Shown: in pieces, positions 7,721-16,119 of the stretch | How positions within the stretch are numbered: position 1 is the first letter of the stretch | Layout: each line of letters begins with the position of its first letter | Origin: Glycomyces albidus | GTDB lineage: Bacteria; Actinomycetota; Actinomycetes; Mycobacteriales; Micromonosporaceae | DNA length: 64,000 nt | Reading direction: 5' to 3' | NCBI RefSeq assembly: GCF_009451885.1 | Contig: NZ_WIAO01000011.1 | Span: 62,001 to 126,000, forward strand | Notes under the pieces: generated by a model | The model's input: the letters and a program-made list of their open reading frames with translations, nothing else | Told to the model about the DNA's origin: nothing | Databases searched by the model: none | Program-made: the position numbers and the translations under genes

Positions 7721-9403
7721 TTGACCCGTCGATTCACCGCCCATGAGCTGCGCCCGGTCACCGTCCTCGACGGCGTCTGGGACTTCGCCTTCCTCGGCGA
7801 CGTCGAGCCCGACGACGTGGCGGCCGCCGACCTCGCCTTCGACGACCTCATGGCCGTCCCCGGCTGCTGGGACGCCACCCCCGCATACGCCGGCCGCCGC
7901 GGCCTGGCCGCCTACCGCACCCGCGTGCGCACCGGCGCCGGCCGCCGGCGCCTGGTCTTCGACGGCGTCCAGCACTGGTGCCGGGTCCTGTGGAACGGCC
8001 GCCCGATCCGCGACCACGCGGGCGGCTTCACGCGCTTCTGGGCCGAGACCGACGCCGACGCCGGCGAAGCCGAGATCACGGTCCTGGTCGACAACCGCTT
8101 CGGCGAGCGCTCCCCGCTCCACATGGAGCACTTCGACTGGTACCACTTCGGCGGCATCAGCCGCAGCGTCGAACTCCACGCGCTCGGCCCGGTCCGCGTC
8201 GACGGCCTCAAGATCGACACCGCCTCGGTCGCCGAGCGGCGCATCGAGGTCCGGATCGACTACACCGCCGACACGCCCGGCCCCTCCCGCCTGGCAATCG
8301 ATTGCGACGGGCGGACCGTGCTCACCGAGGACGTCGACCTCGACGCCGCCGGCTCGATCACCCGCACCCTCGAGATCCCCTGGGCCGCACCATGGTCGCC
8401 GGCCGACCCGAACCTGTCGGTCCTCGCCGTCGCCCTCGGCGGCGACGACCTGCGCGAGCGCTTCGGCCTGCGCGAGATCGCGACCGCCGGCGGCCGCATC
8501 ACCGTCAACGGCGAACCGGTCCGGCTCCTGGGCGTCAACCGGCACGAGCTCCACCCGCAGTTCGGCCACGCCCAGCCCGCGCCGCTGCTCGTGGCCGACG
8601 TCCAACAGCTGCGCGACCTCGGCGCGAACTTCGTGCGCGGCAGCCACTACCCGCTCGACCCGCTGTTCCTGGATCTGTGCGACGAGGCCGGGATCCTGGT
8701 GTGGTGCGAGTCGATCGGCTGGCAGTACCCGGTCGAGCACCTCACCGACCCGGCGTTCGTCGAGGCCCAGCTCGCGCACATCGGCGAGATGGTCGCCGCC
8801 GCGCAGAACCACCCCTCGATCCTGCTGTGGGGCATCCTCAACGAGTGCCCGAGCTGGTCCGAGGCCGGATACCCGGTCTACGAGCGGCTCCTGGGCCGCC
8901 TGCGCGAGCTCGACCCGACCCGGCCGGTCACGTACGCGAGCATCAACGCCCACGACGACAAGTGCTTCGACCTGGTCGACGTCGTCAGCGCGAACACCTA
9001 CCCCGGCTGGTACTTCGGCGACGTGCCGGGGATCCCGGCCGAACTCGACCGCATCGCCGCCCACGTCGACGCCCTCGGGCACGGCGACAAGCCGCTGATC
9101 GTCTCCGAGATCGGCGCCGGCGCGGTGCCCGGCTGGAACGACGCCAACGGATCACTGTGGACCGAGGACTACCAGGCCGAGCTGCTCGCCGCCGTCGTCG
9201 ACCACGTCCTCGAGGGCCAGGACCGCATCTCCGGCCTGGCCATCTGGGTCCTCGGCGACTTCAAGACCACCGAGCTGCGCCGCATGGCCCTCACCCGCCC
9301 CCGCGGCGTCAACGACAAGGGCCTCGTCGACGAGTACCGCCGCCCCAAGCAGGCGTACAAGGCCGTCCGCGAGCGGTTCCGGAGCGCCGGCCGCGCCGAT
9401 TGA
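7721..9403 (+). CDS. Glycoside hydrolase family 2, beta-glucuronidase-like
   Basis: 560 aa with no signal peptide, so it is probably cytoplasmic. It has an N-terminal sugar-binding jelly roll (to about 165), an Ig-like domain (about 166-255) and a TIM barrel (about 260-560). The family signature GVNRHELHP is at 271-279. The acid/base Glu375 is in LLWGILNE and the likely nucleophile Glu463 in VSEIGAG. These fit retaining GH2 enzymes close to beta-glucuronidases, but substrate choice between beta-glucuronide and beta-galactoside cannot be settled. The start is TTG 7721, chosen for GGAGGAG 6 nt before it. It is convergent with the secreted GH12 gene. Confidence 0.85.
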   Translation: MTRRFTAHELRPVTVLDGVWDFAFLGDVEPDDVAAADLAFDDLMAVPGCWDATPAYAGRRGLAAYRTRVRTGAGRRRLVFDGVQHWCRVLWNGRPIRDHAGGFTRFWAETDADAGEAEITVLVDNRFGERSPLHMEHFDWYHFGGISRSVELHALGPVRVDGLKIDTASVAERRIEVRIDYTADTPGPSRLAIDCDGRTVLTEDVDLDAAGSITRTLEIPWAAPWSPADPNLSVLAVALGGDDLRERFGLREIATAGGRITVNGEPVRLLGVNRHELHPQFGHAQPAPLLVADVQQLRDLGANFVRGSHYPLDPLFLDLCDEAGILVWCESIGWQYPVEHLTDPAFVEAQLAHIGEMVAAAQNHPSILLWGILNECPSWSEAGYPVYERLLGRLRELDPTRPVTYASINAHDDKCFDLVDVVSANTYPGWYFGDVPGIPAELDRIAAHVDALGHGDKPLIVSEIGAGAVPGWNDANGSLWTEDYQAELLAAVVDHVLEGQDRISGLAIWVLGDFKTTELRRMALTRPRGVNDKGLVDEYRRPKQAYKAVRERFRSAGRAD

Positions 9404-9413
9404 GGCGCAAGCG

Positions 9414-9449
9414 GAGAGGGCCTCCCGCCCCAAGCCGGGAGGCCCTCTC
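9414..9449. terminator. Bidirectional hairpin terminator
   Basis: A 14-bp stem, GAGAGGGCCTCCCG with its complement, and an 8-nt loop lie between the convergent GH2 and GH12 genes, 10 nt from one stop and 8 nt from the other. Confidence 0.8.
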
Positions 9450-9456
9450 CGGCCCG

Positions 9457-10164
9457 CTAGAAGTTCAGCGAGTAGCTGTTGACGCGGAAGTCGCGCCCGC
9501 CCGAGGACGAGGTGATCTCCCAGCCGAGCTGGATCTGGTCGATCCGCACGTTCGGCATCCGCCCGGTGTTGACCAGCCACTGGCAGATCGCGGTGATGTT
9601 CACCGACCCGCTGGTGAACTGGCTCTCCGCCAGGAAGCTGTAGACCGGGTTGGACCCGTTGCTGCCCTGGTGGTAGCGCCAGTTGCGGCCGCCGAGGTTG
9701 ACCGTGGTCTGGTGGCCGCCGATCGGCCCGACCGGGCCGTACCACTGGGTCCAGATCATGATCTCGTGGGCGTGGCCGTTGCCCCACACGTCGTAGGCGG
9801 TGTTGTAGGCCAGGCCGGAGCCGCTGGTCGGCACCGTGACGTTGAGGTTGCTCGTCACGTTCCCCATGTTGGAGACCTGGCGCCCGAGCGTGCGCGACAC
9901 GTTCGGGTAGGACTTGATGCCGCCGGTGTTCGGGTGGTTCGCCCACACGCCCCAGTTGCTGTACGAGTTCGCCCAGATCGACTGCGGCCCGTACCCGGAG
10001 CCCCAGATGTTGTTGTAGAGCGTGTAACCGCCGTTCTGCCAGGTCGCCCAGCGGTCCGAAGAGGACCAGGCGGCGGCCTGTGCCGGGGATTGGAGGGCGC
10101 CGACGGCGCCCGCGGTGGCCACGGGGGCGGCCAGCGCGGCGGTGAGGAGCGATCTGCGTCGCAT
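9457..10164 (-). CDS. Secreted GH12 endoglucanase/xyloglucanase
   Basis: 235 aa. The N-terminus MRRRSLLTA followed by an Ala-rich hydrophobic run and AQA fits a Tat-like or Sec signal peptide cleaved near residue 30. The mature part is a GH12 beta jelly roll. The nucleophile Glu134 is in HAHEIMIW and the acid/base Glu216 in LGWEI, spaced as in family 12 cellulases. It should cut internal beta-1,4-glucan bonds in cellulose or xyloglucan outside the cell. ATG 10164 has GAGAAAGG upstream. The promoter region is unusually AT-rich for this genome and carries a 12-bp palindrome. Confidence 0.9.
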   Translation of the reverse strand: MRRRSLLTAALAAPVATAGAVGALQSPAQAAAWSSSDRWATWQNGGYTLYNNIWGSGYGPQSIWANSYSNWGVWANHPNTGGIKSYPNVSRTLGRQVSNMGNVTSNLNVTVPTSGSGLAYNTAYDVWGNGHAHEIMIWTQWYGPVGPIGGHQTTVNLGGRNWRYHQGSNGSNPVYSFLAESQFTSGSVNITAICQWLVNTGRMPNVRIDQIQLGWEITSSSGGRDFRVNSYSLNF

Positions 10165-10208
10165 GGCGGAACGCCTTTCTCATGAGTGGAGGTCCAGTCG
10201 TCGCCATT

Positions 10209-10220
10209 CATTCGCGAATG
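10209..10220. promoter_or_regulatory. Palindrome upstream of the GH12 gene
   Basis: CATTCGCGAATG is a perfect 12-bp palindrome 45 nt upstream of the GH12 start, within an AT-rich stretch that also has TTAATT and AATTAA as inverted halves. It may bind a carbohydrate-responsive regulator; it does not match the CebR box TGGGAGCGCTCCCA. Confidence 0.4.
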
Positions 10221-10376
10221 TCGATACTTTAATTAGATCATGCGACCCAATTAATGTCCAGGCCCGAAACGTGCGATTTCGTCCCGCCGTGATTCGCGTC
10301 CCACCCGTCCCGCCCAGCGGTCGCCGCGCCGCGTCGGCAGCGGTCCCGCCGGGTCCGGCGCGTAGAATTCGCGGAC

Positions 10377-10640
10377 GTGAAGACCTTCGAGCAGCTCTAC
10401 GCCGAACTCGCCGAGAAAGCAGTCACCCGACCCGAGGGCTCCGGCACCGTCGCCGCCCTCGACGCCGGCGTCCATGCCATCGGCAAGAAGATCGTCGAAG
10501 AGGCGGCCGAGGTCTGGATGGCCGCCGAGTACGAGTCGGACGAAGCCGCGGCCGAGGAGATCTCCCAGCTCCTCTACCACCTGCAGGTGATGATGGTCGC
10601 CCGCGGCATCAGCGTCGAAGACGTCTACCGGTACCTCTAG
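10377..10640 (+). CDS. hisE: Phosphoribosyl-ATP pyrophosphatase
   Basis: 87 aa, the normal size of free-standing HisE. It hydrolyses phosphoribosyl-ATP to phosphoribosyl-AMP in histidine synthesis. The all-alpha fold is marked by [13 protein letters not shown], where the acidic residues bind Mg, and [13 protein letters not shown]. The start is GTG 10377. It lies 14 nt before hisG and is co-transcribed with it. In Streptomyces this pair usually follows ribH directly; here 6.6 kb of accessory genes intervene. Confidence 0.95.
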   Translation: MKTFEQLYAELAEKAVTRPEGSGTVAALDAGVHAIGKKIVEEAAEVWMAAEYESDEAAAEEISQLLYHLQVMMVARGISVEDVYRYL

Positions 10641-10654
10641 AAAGGCCCATCCGC

Positions 10655-11527
10655 ATGCTCCGCATCGCCGTGCCCAACAAGGGCGCGCTCTCACAGGGCG
10701 CCACCGACATGCTGACCGAGGCCGGCTACCGGCAGCGCCGGTCCAGCCGCGACCTCCAGTCCGTGGACGCCGACAACGGCGTCGAATTCTTCTACCTGCG
10801 CCCCGGCGACATCGCCACCTACGTCGCCTCCGGCGACCTCGACCTCGGCATCACCGGCCGCGACCTCGCCGTGAACTCCGGCGCCGAGGTCGAAGAGGTC
10901 CTCGCGCTCGGCTTCGGCCGATCCACCTTCCGCTACGCCGGCCGTCCCGGCGAGATCGACTCCGTCGCCGGCCTCGACGGCAAGCGCATCGCGACCTCCT
11001 ACCCGGGCGTGGTCCAGCGCGACCTCGACGCGCACGGCGTCAAGACCGCCATCGTCGAACTCGCCGGCGCGGTGGAGAACGCGATCGCCCTCGGCGTCGC
11101 CGACGCGATCGCCGACGTCGTCGAGACCGGCACGACCCTCAAGCAGGCCGGACTCGCCGTCTTCGGCGACCCGATCATGCACTCCGAGGCCGTCCTGGTC
11201 CGCAAGACCGGCAACGGCGACAGCGCGACCGAAGCCGGGCAGGCCACCGAACGAGCGGTGGAGCAGCTCCTGCGGCGCCTCCGCGGCGTCCTGGTCGCCC
11301 GCTCCTACGTCATGCTCGCCTACGACGTGCGCGCCGAACTCCTCGAAGCCGCCGTCGAGCTGACCCCGGGCATCGAGTCCCCGACGATCTCGCCGCTGCA
11401 TCGGGAAGGGTGGGTCGCCGTCCAGTCGATGACCGAGCGCGCCGACCTGCACCGCGTCATGGACGCCCTCTACGAGCTGGGCGCCCGCGGCATCCTCGCC
11501 TCCAACATCGACGCCTGCCGCCTCTGA
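10655..11527 (+). CDS. hisG: ATP phosphoribosyltransferase (long form)
   Basis: 290 aa, matching the long HisG that does not need HisZ. It joins ATP and PRPP, the first committed step of histidine synthesis. The N-terminal MLRIAVPNKGAL, the central VVETGTTL phosphate-binding stretch (EVVxTGxTL class) and a C-terminal ACT-like regulatory domain (about 210-290, SPTISPLH... onward) for feedback inhibition by histidine are visible. ATG 10655 has AAAGG about 10 nt upstream. Confidence 0.95.
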   Translation: MLRIAVPNKGALSQGATDMLTEAGYRQRRSSRDLQSVDADNGVEFFYLRPGDIATYVASGDLDLGITGRDLAVNSGAEVEEVLALGFGRSTFRYAGRPGEIDSVAGLDGKRIATSYPGVVQRDLDAHGVKTAIVELAGAVENAIALGVADAIADVVETGTTLKQAGLAVFGDPIMHSEAVLVRKTGNGDSATEAGQATERAVEQLLRRLRGVLVARSYVMLAYDVRAELLEAAVELTPGIESPTISPLHREGWVAVQSMTERADLHRVMDALYELGARGILASNIDACRL

Positions 11528-11535
11528 GGCGCGGC

Positions 11536-11573
11536 CGAGCGGGCGGCCGTCATCCGGCGCGTTCGCCCGCTCG
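11536..11573. terminator. Possible terminator after hisG
   Basis: A 10-bp inverted repeat (CGAGCGGGCG and its complement) with an 18-nt loop starts 8 nt after the hisG stop. The large loop makes it weaker than the other hairpins here. Confidence 0.5.
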
Positions 11574-11696
11574 CCGCACCTGGTCCCGGTCCGAGTCCCC
11601 GGCGACGCCCGCGCAATCGCGCAGCGAGCGAACGGACCCGGACACCGGTGATGCCGCACCCCCTGGCACGCAACCGGACCCGCACCGGCGGTCCCG

Positions 11697-13121
11697 TCAC
11701 GACAGCCGCGGCCGCTCCCGTGCGGCCGCGGCGTCGGCGCGGTCCCGCAGCTCCGCGGCCATGGCGACCGCCTCTGCCGCGTCGCGGTGGGCCGCCACCG
11801 CGTCGTGGCCCAGCCCGCCCGCCGTCATCGCCCGCACCGTCGCGACCCCCTGCATCCGCTGCACGCGCCCCTGCGTCACCCGCACCGACTGGATCCGCGC
11901 ATACGGCACCGCCACATGGGTGTTCACCCACACGCCGTGCCGCACCACGAACGCCCGTTCCGTGAGCGCCGCGCCTGTCCGCTTCCAGCGCAACGGCATC
12001 CGCCACCGCACCCGCGCCGGCGGTCGCTCCACGTCGAACACGCTCGGGAGGTCCGGGACCGCCGCGGCGGCCACCACCGCGACCTGGTCCGGGTCGCCGA
12101 CCGGCAGCGCCGTCGTCGACTTGACCGCCGTGGCGCTCTGCTGCGCCACCGCCGCCGTCCACACCTCGACGCGCCGCCACCGCCGCGAACGCCACATGAC
12201 CGGCTCGTCGAAGGCCACGCCCGTCACCCGGTCCACCGGGACCGTCTCATGGCTCGTGTCCGTCAGCCCCCGCTGGACGAGCAGGTTGCCGCCGTCGCGC
12301 GCGATCCGGAACCGGCCGTTGCGCAGGAACCGGTTCACCGCCGCCACCGTGCTCTGGAGGTACCCCAGCAGCGCCGGGGCGAAGAACCCCACCCACAGCG
12401 TGGTCGCGACCGTGCTGAACCCGAAGATCGAACCGGTCACCGCGAACGCCGTGCCGAACACCAGGAGCGCCGTGATCTGCACCGGCAGCGCCTCCAGCAG
12501 CGACGCCAGCGCCAGCCGCTTCACCGTCACCTGCGGCACCAGCAGCCCCGCGTCCCGGTCGGCCGCCGCCTCCTCTGACGCCGCCGCTTCGGCCGCGGCC
12601 TCCTGCGCCGCCGCCGGACGCCCGGCGATCGCCAGCAGCTCCGACCGCAGCGCCAGCGCCCGGTCGGCCTTCAGGTACGCCAGCCTCGCATCGGTCCCGT
12701 CGCCGCCGGCGACCTCGATGTTCAACTGCGCCAAGCCGAACAGCCGCGCCCGGATCGGCCGCGCCAGGTCCACCGACTGGAGCCGGTCCAGCGGGACCGT
12801 GCGGTGGCTGCGCGTGAACACGCCGCCGTAGATGTGCAGCTCGCGGCCCCAGACGACGAAGCCGCGGTACTGGAGCGCGATGAGGCTCGCGATCCCGCCG
12901 ACCACGGCCGCCGCGAGCGCGATGTAGATCGCGAACAGGAAGTTCCGCGACGTGAACGCCTGGATGCCCGCGGCGGCGACGGCCGCGGTCAGGAACCGGA
13001 AGCTCTCCAGCAGCGGCGTGAGCGGGTGCAGGCGCTGGCGCCTGGCGCCTTCGGGCGGTGCGCTCGGCGCATGGGGCCCGAGCGGCGCCTCCGCGAGCGG
13101 GGGAGCGGGCTCGTCGCTCAC
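11697..13121 (-). CDS. bPH2/YdbT-like membrane protein with repeated PH-like domains
   Basis: 474 aa. Two pairs of membrane helices (about 40-85 and 210-275) each precede a bacterial PH-like (DUF304/bPH_2) domain, and a third PH-like block lies at about 350-440, each carrying the RTVPLDRLQSV or ETVPVDRVTGV-type motif. Such proteins occur in pairs in actinobacteria and Firmicutes, and their role is unclear, perhaps envelope stress or membrane organisation. An Ala/Glu-rich segment (about 170-190) separates the halves. The GTG start at 13121 overlaps the upstream stop as GTGA, so translation is coupled. It is last in a four-gene minus-strand operon. Confidence 0.8.
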   Translation of the reverse strand: MSDEPAPPLAEAPLGPHAPSAPPEGARRQRLHPLTPLLESFRFLTAAVAAAGIQAFTSRNFLFAIYIALAAAVVGGIASLIALQYRGFVVWGRELHIYGGVFTRSHRTVPLDRLQSVDLARPIRARLFGLAQLNIEVAGGDGTDARLAYLKADRALALRSELLAIAGRPAAAQEAAAEAAASEEAAADRDAGLLVPQVTVKRLALASLLEALPVQITALLVFGTAFAVTGSIFGFSTVATTLWVGFFAPALLGYLQSTVAAVNRFLRNGRFRIARDGGNLLVQRGLTDTSHETVPVDRVTGVAFDEPVMWRSRRWRRVEVWTAAVAQQSATAVKSTTALPVGDPDQVAVVAAAAVPDLPSVFDVERPPARVRWRMPLRWKRTGAALTERAFVVRHGVWVNTHVAVPYARIQSVRVTQGRVQRMQGVATVRAMTAGGLGHDAVAAHRDAAEAVAMAAELRDRADAAAARERPRLS

Positions 13122-13624
13122 AGGCCCTCCCGGACCTCGGCGGCCCGGACGGCGAGCCGGTCGCGCAGCGCGGACGCGACGGGCGGGTCGAGCCCGGGCA
13201 CCTCGGTGGTCGAACCGAGCGCCGCGGTGCGCACCTGGACCGTCGTCAGCCCGAACATCCGCTCGATGGGCCCGGCGGACAGGTCGATGAGCTGGATGCG
13301 GCCGTAGGGGACGATGCTGAGCCGGCGCGTCAGGAGCCCGTGGCGCACCAGCAGGTCCTCTTCTCGCTCGGCGTAGCCCCAGGTCGCCACGGTCCGCGAC
13401 ACGGTCCAGGACCGCAGCCCCGCGAGGACGACGTACCCGCCGAACGCCCACAGGAGCCCGTCCCATCCGAGCCAGATCACCAGCCCCACGGCCGCGACGA
13501 TCGCGAGCAGGAAGACGTTGACGAGGCTCCGCAGCACCCACACGGTGCGCAGCCGCGGGGACATCGGCTGCCATGCGAGATCGCCGGGCCACAGGTCCCA
13601 CACCGGAGTCGCTTTCGGGCTCAT
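13118..13624 (-). CDS. PH-domain (DUF304) membrane protein
   Basis: 168 aa. Two adjacent membrane helices (about 28-70) are followed by one PH-like domain with RRLSIVPYGRIQLIDLSAGPIERMFG split over residues 100-125, the hallmark of bPH_2 proteins. It is the small partner (YdbS-like) of the larger PH protein immediately downstream and overlaps it by 4 nt. The ATG at 13624 lies 7 nt after the preceding gene's stop. Confidence 0.8.
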   Translation of the reverse strand: MSPKATPVWDLWPGDLAWQPMSPRLRTVWVLRSLVNVFLLAIVAAVGLVIWLGWDGLLWAFGGYVVLAGLRSWTVSRTVATWGYAEREEDLLVRHGLLTRRLSIVPYGRIQLIDLSAGPIERMFGLTTVQVRTAALGSTTEVPGLDPPVASALRDRLAVRAAEVREGL

Positions 13625-13631
13625 CCCTTGA

Positions 13632-14024
13632 TCATTGCACGGTCCCGGAAGGGGGCACTGTCTCGACGGCGCACGGGAATCCGCGCACGGTCAGGTACTC
13701 GCGGAGGACCGGCAGGTGCTCGTCGCAGGCGGCCCAGCGCTTCACGCGGTCGCTGCCGTGGATGCGCGGATTGCGCCACAGCAGCATCCAGGCGGCCTCG
13801 CGGCGGCAGCCGCGCGAGGAGCACACCGGCGCCTCGTCGGAGGGCGCGCCGCCCTGCGCGTCGTCGGCGCGGGCCGCGCCTCCCCGGGCAGCGCCGTCGC
13901 GAGAAGCGCCGTCGGTGGCAGCACTGCCGTCGGAGGCACTGCCGTGAGGAGCGCTCTCGTGAGGAGCACCGTCCTGGGAGGCACCGTCTTGAGAAGCACT
14001 GTCCTGAGAATCAACGTCGGGCAC
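13632..14024 (-). CDS. Small actinobacterial Cys-motif protein with 5-residue repeat linker
   Basis: 130 aa from GTG 14024. The conserved part is the C-terminal half: CSSRGC, then WxLxWRNPRIH, then WAACDEHLP and the GFPC end. This Cys/His-containing small domain is common in actinobacteria next to PH-domain genes; its function is unknown and metal binding is plausible. The N-terminal half (residues 5-64) is a low-complexity chain repeating every five residues as A-S/P-x-D/G-G/S. The start is uncertain because the repeats are open in frame; the conserved core begins near 13824. Confidence 0.65.
   Translation of the reverse strand: MPDVDSQDSASQDGASQDGAPHESAPHGSASDGSAATDGASRDGAARGGAARADDAQGGAPSDEAPVCSSRGCRREAAWMLLWRNPRIHGSDRVKRWAACDEHLPVLREYLTVRGFPCAVETVPPSGTVQ
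13833..14012 (-). repeat. 15-bp degenerate tandem repeats coding a pentapeptide linker
   Basis: About twelve 15-bp units encode A-[SP]-x-[DGE]-[GS] pentads in the N-terminal half of the Cys-motif protein. Similarity is visible at DNA level (for example GAGGCACCGTCTTGA-like units), suggesting recent slippage expansion. The units become more diverged toward the conserved domain. Confidence 0.7.
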
Positions 14025-14047
14025 AGTGCGATTGTGCGCCACCGCCC

Positions 14048-14611
14048 TCACCCGTGGCGAGGCCAGACGGCTGTGTCGATGAACGCCTCGACGGCCTCGA
14101 TGACGTCGGCGAGCGCGTGGGCGGAGTCCACGAGCGGCCTCCCGCGCAGGAACATGCCGTGGTCGGCGCCGCGGATCTCGCAGACCTCGCCGGGCAGCTC
14201 GCGCGCGAGCGCCTGGTTCCACGCCGGGTCGGCGGTCCCGCCGATGAGCAGGAACGGCGCGGTGGCCCGGCGCAGCGCCTGGACGATCGCGTAGTCCTGG
14301 AGCAGCGGGGTGAACCAGACGGCCGGGAGCCCGTGGTGCGCGGCGAGGACGGCGGCGGCGGTGCCGAGGGACTTGCCGACCAGCAGCGGCGGGTCGTCGT
14401 TGTGGACCCGGTCGAGCACGACCTCGGTCTGCTCGCAGACGCCCTCGACCATGGCCTGCCCGTCGGCCGCGAGCCGGTCGACGTTCCGCCACTGGATCGG
14501 GTAGGTGTGCGCCCCACGGGACTGCAATGCGACGTGGGTGTACATCAGCAGCGGCCCTTGGACGCTGTAATTGCGTCCCGGTAGGAGGAGGGCCTGGCGA
14601 CGACGGGGCAT
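14048..14611 (-). CDS. Small alpha/beta hydrolase
   Basis: 187 aa. The nucleophile elbow is LLVGKSLGT (Ser in GKSLG), the acid region is IGGTADPAW, and the catalytic His is in GADHGMF near the C-terminus. This is a complete but short alpha/beta hydrolase with no cap domain and no signal peptide. The substrate is unknown. The ATG at 14611 was chosen because the in-frame upstream 50 codons lie over hairpin sequence. It is first in the operon with the Cys-motif and PH-domain genes (gaps 23 and 7 nt). Confidence 0.75.
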   Translation of the reverse strand: MPRRRQALLLPGRNYSVQGPLLMYTHVALQSRGAHTYPIQWRNVDRLAADGQAMVEGVCEQTEVVLDRVHNDDPPLLVGKSLGTAAAVLAAHHGLPAVWFTPLLQDYAIVQALRRATAPFLLIGGTADPAWNQALARELPGEVCEIRGADHGMFLRGRPLVDSAHALADVIEAVEAFIDTAVWPRHG

Positions 14612-15026
14612 GAAAGTGATTCTAGTTGCGCCGGGGCCGCAGGGCCGGTACTCGAGCCGCCACGGTGGGTCGCGGGCGCCAGTGCGTCCGGGAAGGGCGC
14701 GCCCCGGGAAACAGAAGTCCCGCACGACCACGGGGGAAGTCGTGCGGGATGGTGAAAGCATAGCGCTCCGACATTTCGCAGCAACGGATTGAATCCGCGC
14801 GGCGTGTCACGCTCCAGGGCAAACACCCCCTAGGGGTTTGCCGGATTTCGGCGAGCGCAGTCTAGACCTGCTGCGCCGCAAGGGGTTCGGAGAAAACTGT
14901 CGGGTTCCCGACAAAAGGCGGTGCGAAGGCGCGAAACGGGTCCCTCCGGCCCCCTGCGGCCCTCGAACGGGCGAATTACTATCGACAGCACCGGACCGTT
15001 AGAAGACCACGAGAGCTGGAGCCGCT
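14612..15026. other. Intergenic region with two hairpins, possible structured RNA or leader
   Basis: No protein-coding gene is convincing in these 415 bp between the divergent hydrolase and moxR. Two stems stand out: an 11-bp stem at 14718-14749 (TCCCGCACGAC and complement, with a C-rich or G-rich loop depending on strand), and one at 14818-14842 (GGCAAACACCCC...GGGGTTTGCC). No gene ends nearby, so they are not simple terminators. On the minus strand the first loop contains five consecutive C, reminiscent of, but short of, the actinobacterial 6C RNA motif. TACTAT at 14977 may be a -10 box for moxR. Confidence 0.4.
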
Positions 15027-16115
15027 ATGGGATCGTCCGAGGCCGACCGTTCGAAGGACCGCTCGAGCGGCCTCCCCACCCCCGCGGAGAACGCCGCGCT
15101 GCTGGAGAAGGCCCTGTTCGAGATCAAGAAGGTCATCGTCGGCCAGGACGCCTTGGTGGAGCGGATGTTCGCGGCCCTGCTCGCGCGCGGCCACTGCCTG
15201 ATCGAGGGCGTGCCCGGCGTCGCCAAGACCCTCGCGGTCGAGACCATGGCGAAGGTCGTCGGCGCCGAGTTCAACCGCATCCAGTTCACGCCCGACCTGG
15301 TGCCCGCCGACATCGTCGGCACCCGCATCTACCGGCAGTCCTCGGAGTCCTTCGACGTCGAACTCGGCCCGGTCTACACCAACTTCGTGCTCGCCGACGA
15401 GATCAACCGCGCCCCCGCGAAGGTCCAGTCCGCGATGCTCGAGGTCATGGCCGAGCAGCGCATCTCCATCGGCGGCCAGACCCACGTCCTCCCCAAGCCG
15501 TTCCTGGTGATGGCCACCCAGAACCCGATCGAGCAGGAGGGCGTCTACCCGCTCCCCGAGGCCCAGCGCGACCGGTTCCTGTTCAAGGTCAACGTCGGCT
15601 ACCCCACCGACGCCGAAGAGCGCGAGATCGTCTTCCGCATGGGCGTCGACTCGCCCGTGCCCGACCGGGTCCTCGACACCGACGACCTCCTGCGCCTCCA
15701 GCAGGCCGCCGACGGCGTGTTCATCCACAACGCCCTCGTCGACTACGCCGTGCGCATCGTCATGGCCACCCGCAACCCCGCCGCCGCGGGACTGGGCGCC
15801 ATCAGCCGGCACATCCAGTACGGGGCCAGCCCGCGCGCCTCCCTCGGCCTCATCCGCGCCACCCGCGCCATCGCACTCCTGCGCGGCCGCGACTACGCGC
15901 TCCCGCAGGACCTCGACGACATCGCCCCCGACGTCCTGCGCCACCGGCTCGTGCTCTCCTACGACGCCATGGCCGACGGCATCACCTCCGACCGCCTCGT
16001 CGGGCAGCTCCTCGCCGCCGTCCCGGCCCCCACGGTCACGCCGCGCCAGGACGCCGCGCCGCGCCCGACCTCGGAGCCGTCCTACCAGCAGCCCCAGCAG
16101 CCGGGGGCCTGGTAG
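15027..16115 (+). CDS. moxR: MoxR-family AAA+ ATPase
   Basis: 362 aa. Walker A GVPGVAKT is at 61-68 and Walker B VLADEINRAP at 121-130, with Asp124 and Glu125; the sensor-1 region is ATQNPIEQEG. MoxR ATPases act as chaperones that assemble or activate partners, typically the DUF58 and VWA proteins encoded next to them, as here. The C-terminal tail is Pro/Gln-rich and probably disordered. The gene order matches M. tuberculosis Rv1479-Rv1481. ATG 15027 follows GGAG. It is the first gene of a run to hemH. Confidence 0.92.
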   Translation: MGSSEADRSKDRSSGLPTPAENAALLEKALFEIKKVIVGQDALVERMFAALLARGHCLIEGVPGVAKTLAVETMAKVVGAEFNRIQFTPDLVPADIVGTRIYRQSSESFDVELGPVYTNFVLADEINRAPAKVQSAMLEVMAEQRISIGGQTHVLPKPFLVMATQNPIEQEGVYPLPEAQRDRFLFKVNVGYPTDAEEREIVFRMGVDSPVPDRVLDTDDLLRLQQAADGVFIHNALVDYAVRIVMATRNPAAAGLGAISRHIQYGASPRASLGLIRATRAIALLRGRDYALPQDLDDIAPDVLRHRLVLSYDAMADGITSDRLVGQLLAAVPAPTVTPRQDAAPRPTSEPSYQQPQQPGAW

Positions 16116-16119
16116 CCGC

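Noticed and set aside
14700-14760. 6C RNA candidate on the minus strand
   Set aside because: Only one stem has a C-run, and it has five C rather than six in each of two stems; kept only as an unassigned structured region.
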